Shown: piece by piece, positions 20,143-28,835 of the stretch | Layout: every line of letters starts with the position of its first letter | Position numbering within the stretch: the first letter of the stretch is position 1 | Assembly (NCBI GenBank): GCA_017859815.1 | Contig: JAFMMM010000001.1 | Coordinates: 31,435 to 75,562 of the forward strand | Origin: Planctomycetota bacterium | Lineage (GTDB): Bacteria > Planctomycetota > Planctomycetia > Planctomycetales > Planctomycetaceae | DNA length: 44,128 bases | Direction of reading: 5' to 3' | The notes under the pieces: generated by a model | Seen by the model: the letters and a program-made list of their open reading frames with translations, nothing else | What the model was told of the DNA's origin: nothing | Databases searched by the model: none | Translations under genes and position numbers: made by a program

Positions 20143-20565
20143 TTAACCGAGCTCCGGACGACGCGCGACAAGCCGCACGCGAACCGGTAACTTGTGAGCA
20201 ACGCGAGCGAAACAGGTCTTGGCGAGCTCTTCACCCACACCCTGCAGCTCGAACAATACCGTCCCGGGTTTCACAACAGCAACCCAACGGTCGGGCTCAC
20301 CTTTACCCTTACCCATTCGAGTCTCCAGCGGACGTGCCGTTACCGGCTTCTGCGGGAAAATTCGAATGAGCACTCGACCCTCACCACGAACATACTGATT
20401 GGCGGCAATACGACAGGCTTCGATTGTGCGACCGGTGACGTGACCTGCGTCCAGTGACTGCAAACCCCATTCGCCGAACACAACGGTGTTCCCGCGAGTT
20501 GCCTCACCTTTTATACGTCCTCTTTGGCTTTTTCTGTGCTTGACCCGCTTTGGCATTAGAGCCAT
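20143..20565 (-). CDS. rplP: ribosomal protein uL16
   Basis: MPKRVKHRKSQRGRIKGEATRGNTVVFGEWGLQSLDAGHVTGRTIEACRIAANQYVRGEGRVLIRIFPQKPVTARPLETRMGKGKGEPDRWVAVVKPG. Confidence 0.98.
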   Translation of the reverse strand: MALMPKRVKHRKSQRGRIKGEATRGNTVVFGEWGLQSLDAGHVTGRTIEACRIAANQYVRGEGRVLIRIFPQKPVTARPLETRMGKGKGEPDRWVAVVKPGTVLFELQGVGEELAKTCFARVAHKLPVRVRLVARRPELG

Positions 20566-21205
20566 CTGCAGTCTCCTCGTCTGAATAGTCGCCCAAATCG
20601 ATCCAAACCTTGACCCCGATCACACCCATACTCGTCTTAGACTGGGCGAACCCGTACTCGATATGCCGTCGCAGCGTACTAAGCGGGATCGAACCGCGAC
20701 TGGCTTTTTCCGTTCGTGACATCTCGGCACCCCCGAGACGACCCGACATCTCAATCTTCACACCGTACACACCTGAACCCATGACGTCGTCGAGGGTCTT
20801 CTTGATGGCCCGCCGGAAACTGCCCCTCTTCTCGAGAGACTGAGCCACCTTTTGTGCCACCAACGATGCGTTGCGGTTCGGATTTGAGACCTCAACAATC
20901 TTCACGTCCATCCGCCGCCCGGTGAGATCTTCAAGCTCACCTTTCAACCGATCGACTTCCTTCCCCTTCTGCCCAATGATCACGCCCGGACGTCCGGTGT
21001 GCAAATGGACAACCACGGAATCGCGTGTTCGCTCAATCTCAACTCGAGCGATATCCGCGTTCGCGCAACGGCGAGCAACGAACTGGCGAATCCGATTATC
21101 TTCAAGCAGCAGATCGCCGAACTCGCGTTTTGACGCGTACCATCGGCTCCGCCATGTCTCCATAACCCCGATCCGGAAACCGGTAGGTCTGACTTTCTGA
21201 CCCAT
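20504..21205 (-). CDS. rpsC: ribosomal protein uS3
   Basis: MGQKVRPTGFRIGVMETWRSRWYASKREFGDLLLEDNRIRQF...GRPGVIIGQKGKEVDRLKGEL. Confidence 0.98.
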   Translation of the reverse strand: MGQKVRPTGFRIGVMETWRSRWYASKREFGDLLLEDNRIRQFVARRCANADIARVEIERTRDSVVVHLHTGRPGVIIGQKGKEVDRLKGELEDLTGRRMDVKIVEVSNPNRNASLVAQKVAQSLEKRGSFRRAIKKTLDDVMGSGVYGVKIEMSGRLGGAEMSRTEKASRGSIPLSTLRRHIEYGFAQSKTSMGVIGVKVWIDLGDYSDEETADGSNAKAGQAQKKPKRTYKR

Positions 21206-21232
21206 TCCCTCACCTCAACCTCTGATGAAATA

Positions 21233-21577
21233 CTATCCGAGTTCCGGAGCAGAAACTGCAACATGAATGTGAGCGGTTCGACGGCGAATCAAATTCGCCA
21301 TCCCGCGAGCCCTCGGCTGAACACGCTTGAACATTGGACCGCCGTCAACCCGAGCTTCGCTGATCACCAACCGCCCCGGATTTCGCACCCCACGATCCTC
21401 GGCATTCGCAATCGCACTTCGCAGCACTGCCTCGATCAGGCGTGCACCGCGATTGGGTTCGTAAGCAAGCGCGTTCAAACCCTGCTCCGCAGTACGCCCG
21501 CGGATCAAATCCGCGAATGGACGCACCTTGGTAGGCGAAATCCGAGCATGCTGGTGTGTAGCACGTACGTCTGCCAT
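21233..21577 (-). CDS. rplV: ribosomal protein uL22
   Basis: ATHQHARISPTKVRPFADLIRGRTAEQGLNALAYEPNRGARLIEAVLRSAIANAEDR. Confidence 0.97.
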   Translation of the reverse strand: MADVRATHQHARISPTKVRPFADLIRGRTAEQGLNALAYEPNRGARLIEAVLRSAIANAEDRGVRNPGRLVISEARVDGGPMFKRVQPRARGMANLIRRRTAHIHVAVSAPELG

Positions 21578-21846
21578 TACTTCTTGCCCTTTGAACCATG
21601 CCCACGGAAGGTGCGAGTTGCAGCGAATTCACCCAGCTTATGACCCACCATATCCTCAGTCACATAAACACTGATGTGAGCCCTCCCGTTATGCACAAGG
21701 AAGGTGTGACCAACAAACTCAGGTGAGATTGTGCTGCGTCGAGCCCAGGTTTTCACCGGCTCCTTCCGACCCGCCTCGTTCAACTTCTCGACCTTCTCTA
21801 AGAGCCGAGCATCAACGAAGGGCCCCTTTTTCAGCGAGCGCCCCAT
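21577..21846 (-). CDS. rpsS: ribosomal protein uS19
   Basis: [84 protein letters not shown]. Confidence 0.98.
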   Translation of the reverse strand: MGRSLKKGPFVDARLLEKVEKLNEAGRKEPVKTWARRSTISPEFVGHTFLVHNGRAHISVYVTEDMVGHKLGEFAATRTFRGHGSKGKK

Positions 21847-21877
21847 CTCAACACCCCTCAAACAAAACTATCTTGAT

Positions 21878-22735
21878 TCAAATCTTCACTTCGCCGTAGC
21901 GAACAGAAATACGCCGACGCACGATCGCCTTGCCCGACGCCTTCTTGCGATCGCGAGTCTTGCCGCCCTTGGCCGGCCGCCCCTGTGCAGAACAAGGATG
22001 ACGCCCCCCAGAGTTACGACCCTCACCGCCGCCCATCGGGTGAGCCACCGGATTCATCGCCGTACCACGAGTGTGAGGCCGTCGACCCTTCCAGCGATTA
22101 CGCCCTGCTTTACCGATCACAATGCTGCTGTGCTCAGAGTTTCCGATAACGCCGATCGTCGCTCGGCATGTCGCTGGAATTCGTCGGACCTCACCACTCG
22201 GCAGCGTGATCTGCGCCCAGCGTCCGTCTCGAGCGTTCAGCGTCGCGGAAGTGCCAGCGCTCCGACACAACTGCCCACCCCGACCCGGCTGCATCTCAAT
22301 GTTGTGCACCGCTGTACCCAGCGGAATCGCACTCAACGGCATGCAGTTTCCAACGTTTGGCTCAACACTTTCACCACTCTCAATGCGGTCCCCCGCCTTC
22401 ATCCCCTCAGCAGCAAGAATGTAACGTTTCTCGCCATCTTCATACTGAACCAGAGCAATGCGGCTGCTGCGGTTGGGATCGTACTCAATGTGTGTGACGT
22501 TCCCGACAACACCATCCTTGCCGCGCTTAAAATCAATGATCCGATACAACCGCTTGTGACCACCACCACGATGCTTGGCGGTAATCTTACCCTGGTTGTT
22601 ACGACCACCCTTCTTCTTCGCTCGCACCGTGAGTGACTTCTCGGGCCGCTTCTTACGATCAGTGATCTCTGCGAAATCACTAACAGAAGCACCGCGACGC
22701 CCAGGAGTTACAGGCTTATAAAATCGAATCCCCAT
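21878..22735 (-). CDS. rplB: ribosomal protein uL2
   Basis: [26 protein letters not shown]...[37 protein letters not shown]. Confidence 0.98.
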   Translation of the reverse strand: MGIRFYKPVTPGRRGASVSDFAEITDRKKRPEKSLTVRAKKKGGRNNQGKITAKHRGGGHKRLYRIIDFKRGKDGVVGNVTHIEYDPNRSSRIALVQYEDGEKRYILAAEGMKAGDRIESGESVEPNVGNCMPLSAIPLGTAVHNIEMQPGRGGQLCRSAGTSATLNARDGRWAQITLPSGEVRRIPATCRATIGVIGNSEHSSIVIGKAGRNRWKGRRPHTRGTAMNPVAHPMGGGEGRNSGGRHPCSAQGRPAKGGKTRDRKKASGKAIVRRRISVRYGEVKI

Positions 22736-22816
22736 GACTCTCACCCAATACCAGTGACCAGCTCAAGCGCTCTCGCATACCCACGAGAACCTGAAAACAC
22801 CTGCCATACTCGGCAA

Positions 22817-23125
22817 TCAATAAAACGCAATCCGATCATCTTCATGCAGCTTCACGATCGCCTTCTTCCAACTGCGAGTGTGCCCGATGTGCACCTTGTG
22901 CCGGCGAGGCTTGCCCTTGCGATTCTGAGTGCGAACATCAATCACACGCACCTCAAACAACTCCTCCACCGCCCGACGAATGTCAGTCTTGGATGCCAGC
23001 GGATTCACCTCGAACGAGTAGGCATTTTCGCCCTCCGACAACATGGTGCCCTTTTCAGTCACCAATGGCCGCCGAATCACCTGATGTGATTCCACCGTTA
23101 TTCCCGACGAAGACTTGTCACCCAT
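22817..23125 (-). CDS. rplW: ribosomal protein uL23
   Basis: IRRPLVTEKGTMLSEGENAYSFEVNPLASKTDIRRAVEELFEVRVIDVRTQNRKGKPRRHK. Confidence 0.97.
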   Translation of the reverse strand: MGDKSSSGITVESHQVIRRPLVTEKGTMLSEGENAYSFEVNPLASKTDIRRAVEELFEVRVIDVRTQNRKGKPRRHKVHIGHTRSWKKAIVKLHEDDRIAFY

Positions 23126-23217
23126 CTCAATTCACCCATCTACCAGCAAGCTGCCGGCCAGGAATCAGAAGACACTTGCCGCTTATACACAGCACGCACG
23201 CCCGACGCACGCTGACC

Positions 23218-23844
23218 TCACGAATCCCGCCCCAAAATCCTGTCCATCTCACCAACGGTAATCACCAGGTTACGCTGCCGCAGCAACACGTAAGCGTTCA
23301 AATCGACACCCGGCATCACAGTCACACCCGGAATGTTACGACCGGACCTGTAAACATTGCGGTCCAGCCCCTCTGTCACCAGCAACACCGAAGCCCCGGA
23401 GATGCCAACTGAACCAAGAAATGTACTGATCTGCCGCGTCTTGATCTCGGGCACATCCCAGCGCTGCAGGACAACAGCCTGCTCATCCTGGAACTTGCTC
23501 AACAAGGCCATCAACGTCGCTTTCCGAACCGCCTTTCGCGGCATCCGATAGCTGTAGTCCCTCGGCTTCTTGCCAAAGGCGTGACCACCACCGCGACGCA
23601 CAGGCGTGCGAATGGAACCAGCACGCGCACGACCAGTCCCCTTCTGCTTGAACAACTTCCGAGTACTGCCGGCAACCATCCCGCGAGACTTCGTCTGAAC
23701 CTCACCCACCCGCCGGTTGGCTCGGTACATCACGACAGCATCGTGTAACAACTGCCGGGAAATCCCGTCAGCTAACTCGGCAGGCTCAAAGGAATACGTA
23801 CCGCACTCCGAACCGCCCATATCCCGAATTGGAACAGAAATCAT
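23218..23844 (-). CDS. rplD: ribosomal protein uL4
   Basis: TKSRGMVAGSTRKLFKQKGTGRARAGSIRTPVRRGGGHAFGKKPRDYSYRMPRKAVRKATLMAL. Confidence 0.97.
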   Translation of the reverse strand: MISVPIRDMGGSECGTYSFEPAELADGISRQLLHDAVVMYRANRRVGEVQTKSRGMVAGSTRKLFKQKGTGRARAGSIRTPVRRGGGHAFGKKPRDYSYRMPRKAVRKATLMALLSKFQDEQAVVLQRWDVPEIKTRQISTFLGSVGISGASVLLVTEGLDRNVYRSGRNIPGVTVMPGVDLNAYVLLRQRNLVITVGEMDRILGRDS

Positions 23845-23860
23845 GGCTTAACCTACCCGA

Positions 23861-24538
23861 TCAATTCTTGGCCGATCGCCGAATTACCACAAACCCACCA
23901 TTCGGCCCCGGTATGGCCCCACGCACCACGACAACATTACTTTCGTCGTCAAGCCGAACCACAGAGAGATTCCGAACCGTGACACGAACGCCGCCGTAAC
24001 GGCCAGCCATCCGCGTCCCCTTGAGAACACGTGCCGGATCAGCACTCTGACCAATCGACCCCGGCTTGCGATGAACTCGCTTAGCACCGTGACTTGCCGG
24101 CTGCCCCGAAAAATTATGACGCTTCATGCCGCCGGAAAAACCGCGACCGAGCGAGGTGCCGATCACATCAACAAACCGCACCCCATCCAACGATGACGGC
24201 AACAACTCTTGCCCCACTTCGTAGCCATGGTCCGCCGAGTCCACTCGAAACTCGCGCACCCAGGACTGGGGTTCGCACCCCGCCTTTGGAACAACCGAAC
24301 CACCAGCCTGCCGACGCCCTCCCAACTCAGCCACATGCCCGCGATCAGCACGAGACGATTTGGTGCGAGAACGATCACCAAAACCCAACTGCACCGCAGA
24401 GTAGCCGTCGCGATCAGGAGTCCGCACCTGGAGAACACGGCATGGACCAGCCTCAATCACGGTAACCGGCACAATGACGCCGTCACTGTCATAGACTTGC
24501 GTCATTCCAATTTTTCGACCCAGCAGACCTACAGACAT
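23861..24538 (-). CDS. rplC: ribosomal protein uL3
   Basis: MSVGLLGRKIGMTQVYDSDGVIVPVTVIEAGPCRVLQVRT...SLGRGFSGGMKRHNFSGQPASHGAKRVHRKPGSIG. Confidence 0.97.
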   Translation of the reverse strand: MSVGLLGRKIGMTQVYDSDGVIVPVTVIEAGPCRVLQVRTPDRDGYSAVQLGFGDRSRTKSSRADRGHVAELGGRRQAGGSVVPKAGCEPQSWVREFRVDSADHGYEVGQELLPSSLDGVRFVDVIGTSLGRGFSGGMKRHNFSGQPASHGAKRVHRKPGSIGQSADPARVLKGTRMAGRYGGVRVTVRNLSVVRLDDESNVVVVRGAIPGPNGGFVVIRRSAKN

Positions 24539-24913
24539 TTGCCGCACCCGCTCCATTTACCAAAACCGACGGGCACAACACCCGCAGTCTCAATATCCAG
24601 CAAAACCGACCGAACCCGAACGAGACAGACCATGGCCCCACAGACCGCGGCCCGACGAATCGGGACTATGTAACGCCACCCAGCAAGAAAACCCACCGGG
24701 AAACTCACCCGCTCTGATGCAGTGCGCTCGAGAGTGAACCCATCGAGACCAACTGCACGGCGACCACTGAAGCCACCCGAGCAAACATCGCCAATGGAAA
24801 GGGACAAAAACCCGATCCACCGCCTGACCCGACCCAGCAACTCGCCTATCGCGAGCAAATTCGGATCGCACGATCAAACCACACCAAAGCAACCCCGGAG
24901 CAACCCCGGCAGA

Positions 24914-25240
24914 TTACTTCGACACGGCCCGAATCTTGATATCTACACCCGCAGGCAGACTGAGCTTATTCAGCGCATCTACCGTCTTTCCTGTCGGCTG
25001 AACAATATCGATCAACCGCTTGTGTGTTCTGATTTCGAACTGCTCACGCGATTTTTTGTCAATGTGAGGACTTCGCAGAACGGTATACCGCTCCATACGC
25101 GTCGGCAACGGAACTGGACCGTGCACAATCGCACCAGTTCGCTTCGCGGTGTCCACAATGTCTGACGCCGACTGGTCCAAGACAGAGTGGTCATAGGCTT
25201 CCATCCTGATCCGAATGCATTCTTCCACAGCACCAGCCAC
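24914..25240 (-). CDS. rpsJ: ribosomal protein uS10
   Basis: [71 protein letters not shown]. Confidence 0.97.
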   Translation of the reverse strand: MAGAVEECIRIRMEAYDHSVLDQSASDIVDTAKRTGAIVHGPVPLPTRMERYTVLRSPHIDKKSREQFEIRTHKRLIDIVQPTGKTVDALNKLSLPAGVDIKIRAVSK

Positions 25241-25307
25241 CGTAAGTCACCTTGCAGTAAGAGTTTGAGTAAAACGGGCAAGACCCCGCCCGAAGGGGGA
25301 ATCGCGT

Positions 25308-25336
25308 AGAGTACCGTCGACAATGGCGACTGTCAA
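25308..25336 (-). promoter_or_regulatory. candidate promoter upstream of rpsJ
   Basis: Minus strand TTGACA (25331-25336), 17-bp spacer, TACTCT (25308-25313); flanked by a 7-bp inverted repeat. Confidence 0.4.
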
Positions 25337-25388
25337 CGACGGTCGACAAGAAATCAATTAGTTCGGATTTTGAGACTGAAAACTTCAG

Positions 25389-27464
25389 TCACATCATCCC
25401 AGCAACCACTTCCCGTGGTGCGATCTCATATCTGGCAGGCTCCATTGAGTAAGAAGCGCGGCCCTGAGACAGGCTGCGAACCCTCCCAGAGTACCCAAAC
25501 ATCTCAATCAGCGGCGCCTCGCACTGCAGGGCACAAAGATCACCTCGACGGTCGGAATTGACAATGACGGCCCTGCGAGCATTCAGATCGCCCTGAATAT
25601 TCCCAAGGAATTCTTCCGGAGTGGTGACTTCCAATGCCATGATCGGTTCCAGTACCTGCATATTGCCCTCCGTCCGTACGCGGCGGAATGCCTCTGCGGC
25701 AGCCATTCGAATGGCAACTTCGTTGCTCTCATTCTCTCTGAAATCCACCGCCTCAATCGTCAAAGCCAGTCCGAGAATTGGATGACCGAAATTCCCACCC
25801 GCCTCGGCTTCCTTCTGCATCGCCTCCTCCAACGCGCAATACAACTGCCGCGGCATTGACTCAGCAGGAAAACCCATATTCACAATCAACTCGCTGCTTT
25901 TGGGTATCTCGCGAGCACGGAGTGTCAAACCGAAACCGATCAGACCAGAAGGCAGTTGGCGGGAGAAATTCTCGTTGACCGTGATCTCACCAACCAGCTT
26001 TTCTCGGTAACTGACGCGCGGCTTGTGAAATTTCACCTTCAATCGGAAATCTCGCTCCATCCGATTCCGAATGATCTCCAGGTGCAACTCGCCCATGCCA
26101 CTAATCACCGTCTGCCCCGTCTCCGAATTGCTGGAAACCCGAAACGTCGGATCCTGCTTCTCAAGCCGAACGAGCGTGTCTTCAAGCTTTTTGCGGTCCG
26201 CACTCGATTCCGGCTCAATAGCCATGGAAATCACCGTCTCCGGAAAGGCAATCGACTCAAGGGCGAGTGGCTGTTTGGGATCACACAGTGTGTCTCCCGT
26301 GGATGACTCGCGAGGACCAATAATGCCGCAAATGTCTCCAGCCTCGACGCTCTCAACCTTTTCCCGGGAGTCCGACTGGATGTGCCAGAGCTGCGTGACC
26401 ATCTCCTTCTTGCCCAACCGAGGATTCCAAAGCTTGGAATTCCCAGTCAGCACTCCACTGTACACCCGAGCAAAATAGAGATCGCCATGCGTGTCCGCCT
26501 GAACCTTGAACACCAACGCACAGACCGGCTCCTCCGGGGAAGGCTTACGCTGCCCCTGCTCCCCCTCTTGTTTCCCGGATGGGATCACACCAGCAACCGG
26601 AGGCCGATCAATGGGTGAAGGCAGATAATTGCAGACGGCATCCAGCACGGGCTGAACCCCAATGAAGTCCAGTGAGGAACCACAGAGTACAGCCTGGTGC
26701 TCCCCGGAAAGCGTTGCCAACCGAACCGCCTCGTGAATCAAACTCTCTGGAATCTCAGCCTCTTCCAGACAGGCCACCATCAGCCCCTCGTGGTACAGCG
26801 AGAGTTCGTCCAGCACCTCACTGCGAAACAGCTCTGCATCATCACGATACTGCGCTGGAATCTCCTCAACTCGCATCTCGGCGCCGCGGCTCTCAGGCTC
26901 CCAGAACAACGCCTTCATCCGAATCAAGTCGATTACGCCGGAAAAACCATCGTCAGATGTGTCCGGACCGCTGCCAATTGGTCTTTGCAGTACGAGAGGC
27001 TTCGCACGCAGCCGAACACGGATCTGCTCCACAACCCGGTCGAAATCAGCCCCAATTCGGTCCATCTTGTTGATAAAACAAAATCGCGGCACTCCGTAAC
27101 GATCAGCCTGCCGCCAAACCGTTTCACTCTGAGCCTCCACACCCTCAACAGCACTGAAAACCACGACAGCACCATCCAGCACCCGTAAACTTCGCTCAAC
27201 TTCAGCGGTGAAATCGACATGCCCCGGCGTGTCAATCAGATTGATCTCGTGATCTTTCCAGGAACACTTCACGGCTGCTGAATAAATGGTAATGCCTCGC
27301 TCAGCCTCTTCCGGATCGAAGTCGGTCTGAGTCGTTCCGTCATCGACATTACCCATCCGGTGAGAAGCGCCGGCGTAGTAAAGGATCCGCTCGGTTGTGG
27401 TCGTCTTCCCGGCATCAATGTGGGCAATAATCCCAATATTTCTAATGTCTTTGATTTGCCGCAT
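25389..27464 (-). CDS. fusA: elongation factor G-type GTPase with non-canonical domain IV (possible alternative start 27476)
   Basis: NIGIIAHIDAGKTTTTERILYYAG...ERGITIYSAAVKCSW...DTPGHVDFTAEVERSLRVLDGAV; sits between rpsG and rpsJ. Confidence 0.95.
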   Translation of the reverse strand: MRQIKDIRNIGIIAHIDAGKTTTTERILYYAGASHRMGNVDDGTTQTDFDPEEAERGITIYSAAVKCSWKDHEINLIDTPGHVDFTAEVERSLRVLDGAVVVFSAVEGVEAQSETVWRQADRYGVPRFCFINKMDRIGADFDRVVEQIRVRLRAKPLVLQRPIGSGPDTSDDGFSGVIDLIRMKALFWEPESRGAEMRVEEIPAQYRDDAELFRSEVLDELSLYHEGLMVACLEEAEIPESLIHEAVRLATLSGEHQAVLCGSSLDFIGVQPVLDAVCNYLPSPIDRPPVAGVIPSGKQEGEQGQRKPSPEEPVCALVFKVQADTHGDLYFARVYSGVLTGNSKLWNPRLGKKEMVTQLWHIQSDSREKVESVEAGDICGIIGPRESSTGDTLCDPKQPLALESIAFPETVISMAIEPESSADRKKLEDTLVRLEKQDPTFRVSSNSETGQTVISGMGELHLEIIRNRMERDFRLKVKFHKPRVSYREKLVGEITVNENFSRQLPSGLIGFGLTLRAREIPKSSELIVNMGFPAESMPRQLYCALEEAMQKEAEAGGNFGHPILGLALTIEAVDFRENESNEVAIRMAAAEAFRRVRTEGNMQVLEPIMALEVTTPEEFLGNIQGDLNARRAVIVNSDRRGDLCALQCEAPLIEMFGYSGRVRSLSQGRASYSMEPARYEIAPREVVAGMM

Positions 27465-27521
27465 CTCAACACCCATTCCCTACAGAGCCACGCCGAACGG
27501 AGACAACATCGCAGTGGACAT

Positions 27522-27564
27522 AAAAAAACGCCGAGCAGGCTGCTGAAATGCAGACCGCTCGGCG
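27522..27564 (-). terminator. intrinsic terminator between rpsG and fusA
   Basis: Minus strand CGCCGAGC-(ggtCTGCatttcaGCAGcct)-GCTCGGCG followed by TTTTTTT. Confidence 0.8.
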
Positions 27565-27587
27565 CTGTTTCGAATACCTGGCAGGAC

Positions 27588-28061
27588 TCACCACGCGAAG
27601 TGCGAGAATGCCTTGTTCGCTTCCGCCATACGATGAACATTTTCACGCTTAGTCATCGCTGTGCCCTCGCGACGAAACGCAGCCAACAACTCGTCCGCCA
27701 GAGATCGGTCGACGGGGCGGCCCTTTCGACCACGGACTGCCTCCAGAATCCAGCGGATTGACAGTGCCTGCTGCCGCCGAGGATTCACGGGAGTCGGCAC
27801 CTGATAGGTTGCACCGCCAACTCGCTTGGAACGAACTTCAATTGCCGGCTTCACATTTTCAACAGCCGCCTCAAAGACCCGCAAAGGATCCTCCTCCGGA
27901 ACCTGCTTACTGATTTGATCCATTGCGCGATAGAACGCGTTGAGAGCGACGCTTTTCTTGCCGTCGTACATCAGGCAGTTGACGAATTTGGAGACCAGCA
28001 TGCTGTTGAACCGAGTGTCGGGCTTCAACTGCTCCCGGCTGGCTGTGAACTTCTTGACCAT
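27588..28061 (-). CDS. rpsG: ribosomal protein uS7
   Basis: [31 protein letters not shown]...[63 protein letters not shown]. Confidence 0.97.
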   Translation of the reverse strand: MVKKFTASREQLKPDTRFNSMLVSKFVNCLMYDGKKSVALNAFYRAMDQISKQVPEEDPLRVFEAAVENVKPAIEVRSKRVGGATYQVPTPVNPRRQQALSIRWILEAVRGRKGRPVDRSLADELLAAFRREGTAMTKRENVHRMAEANKAFSHFAW

Positions 28062-28236
28062 CGAATTGCTCTCGCCGAATATCTCTCGCACCGCCCCAAC
28101 CAAAACCGGAGGCGGTGAAAAACTGTTCCCTGCACAAATCATCCCGGAACACCCGAGATCGTATCATCGACTTCAGACCACTCAGCAGGCCAGCGAACAA
28201 CCAATGTGTCGCAAGCCAGCCAGACCACAGCAACGC

Positions 28237-28617
28237 CTACTTGCCACCCTTTGGCCGTTTCGCACCGTAACGGCTGCGCGACTGACGGCGATCAGACACT
28301 CCCAGAGTATCCAATACGCCACGGATGACCTTATATCGCACACCGGGAAGGTCGCGAACACGACCGCCACGCACCAGTACGATGGAGTGTTCCTGCAGGT
28401 TGTGCCCCTCGCCCGGAATATACGCGGTGACTTCTTTCCCGTTGGAAAGCCGGACCCTCGCGACTTTTCGCAGAGCAGAGTTAGGCTTCTTGGGCGTGAC
28501 AGTCTTCACCTGCAAACAAACACCACGTTTCTGAGGACATCCCTCCAGCACGGGTGACTTAGACTTTGCAGACTGCTGCTTTCGCGGCTTCCGAATGAGC
28601 TGATTGATCGTGGGCAT
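28237..28617 (-). CDS. rpsL: ribosomal protein uS12
   Basis: [15 protein letters not shown]...[56 protein letters not shown]. Confidence 0.98.
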   Translation of the reverse strand: MPTINQLIRKPRKQQSAKSKSPVLEGCPQKRGVCLQVKTVTPKKPNSALRKVARVRLSNGKEVTAYIPGEGHNLQEHSIVLVRGGRVRDLPGVRYKVIRGVLDTLGVSDRRQSRSRYGAKRPKGGK

Positions 28618-28693
28618 AGGTCGCCAGACACAGACAAAAAACACAGGAAATAGAAATTTAGGCGGCTATGGACCGCGAAACGGGAAGCGGGGC

Positions 28694-28722
28694 AGTGTAC
28701 CCCTGCTTCTCATGATCGTCAA
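28694..28722 (-). promoter_or_regulatory. candidate sigma70-type promoter for rpsL
   Basis: Minus strand TTGACG (28717-28722), 17-bp spacer, TACACT (28694-28699), about 77 bp upstream of the rpsL ATG. Confidence 0.5.
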
Positions 28723-28835
28723 CCGCCTTATAACTCGTTCATCGTATTGGGCGATATTCGCAATTCAGAGGCACTCCGCGGCCGATGGCCCGCCGGGATT
28801 TACCATCGTCAGGAATCCGCCCCCCGCCTGCCTTC

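Noticed and set aside
21731-22636. 301-aa plus-strand ORF
   Set aside because: Antisense to rplB and rpsS; low-complexity Thr/Arg/Asn-rich translation typical of shadow ORFs.
24590-24892. 100-aa minus ORF in the rpsJ-rplC spacer
   Set aside because: Composition looks non-coding and another frame (24529-24858) is equally open; not uL24-like.
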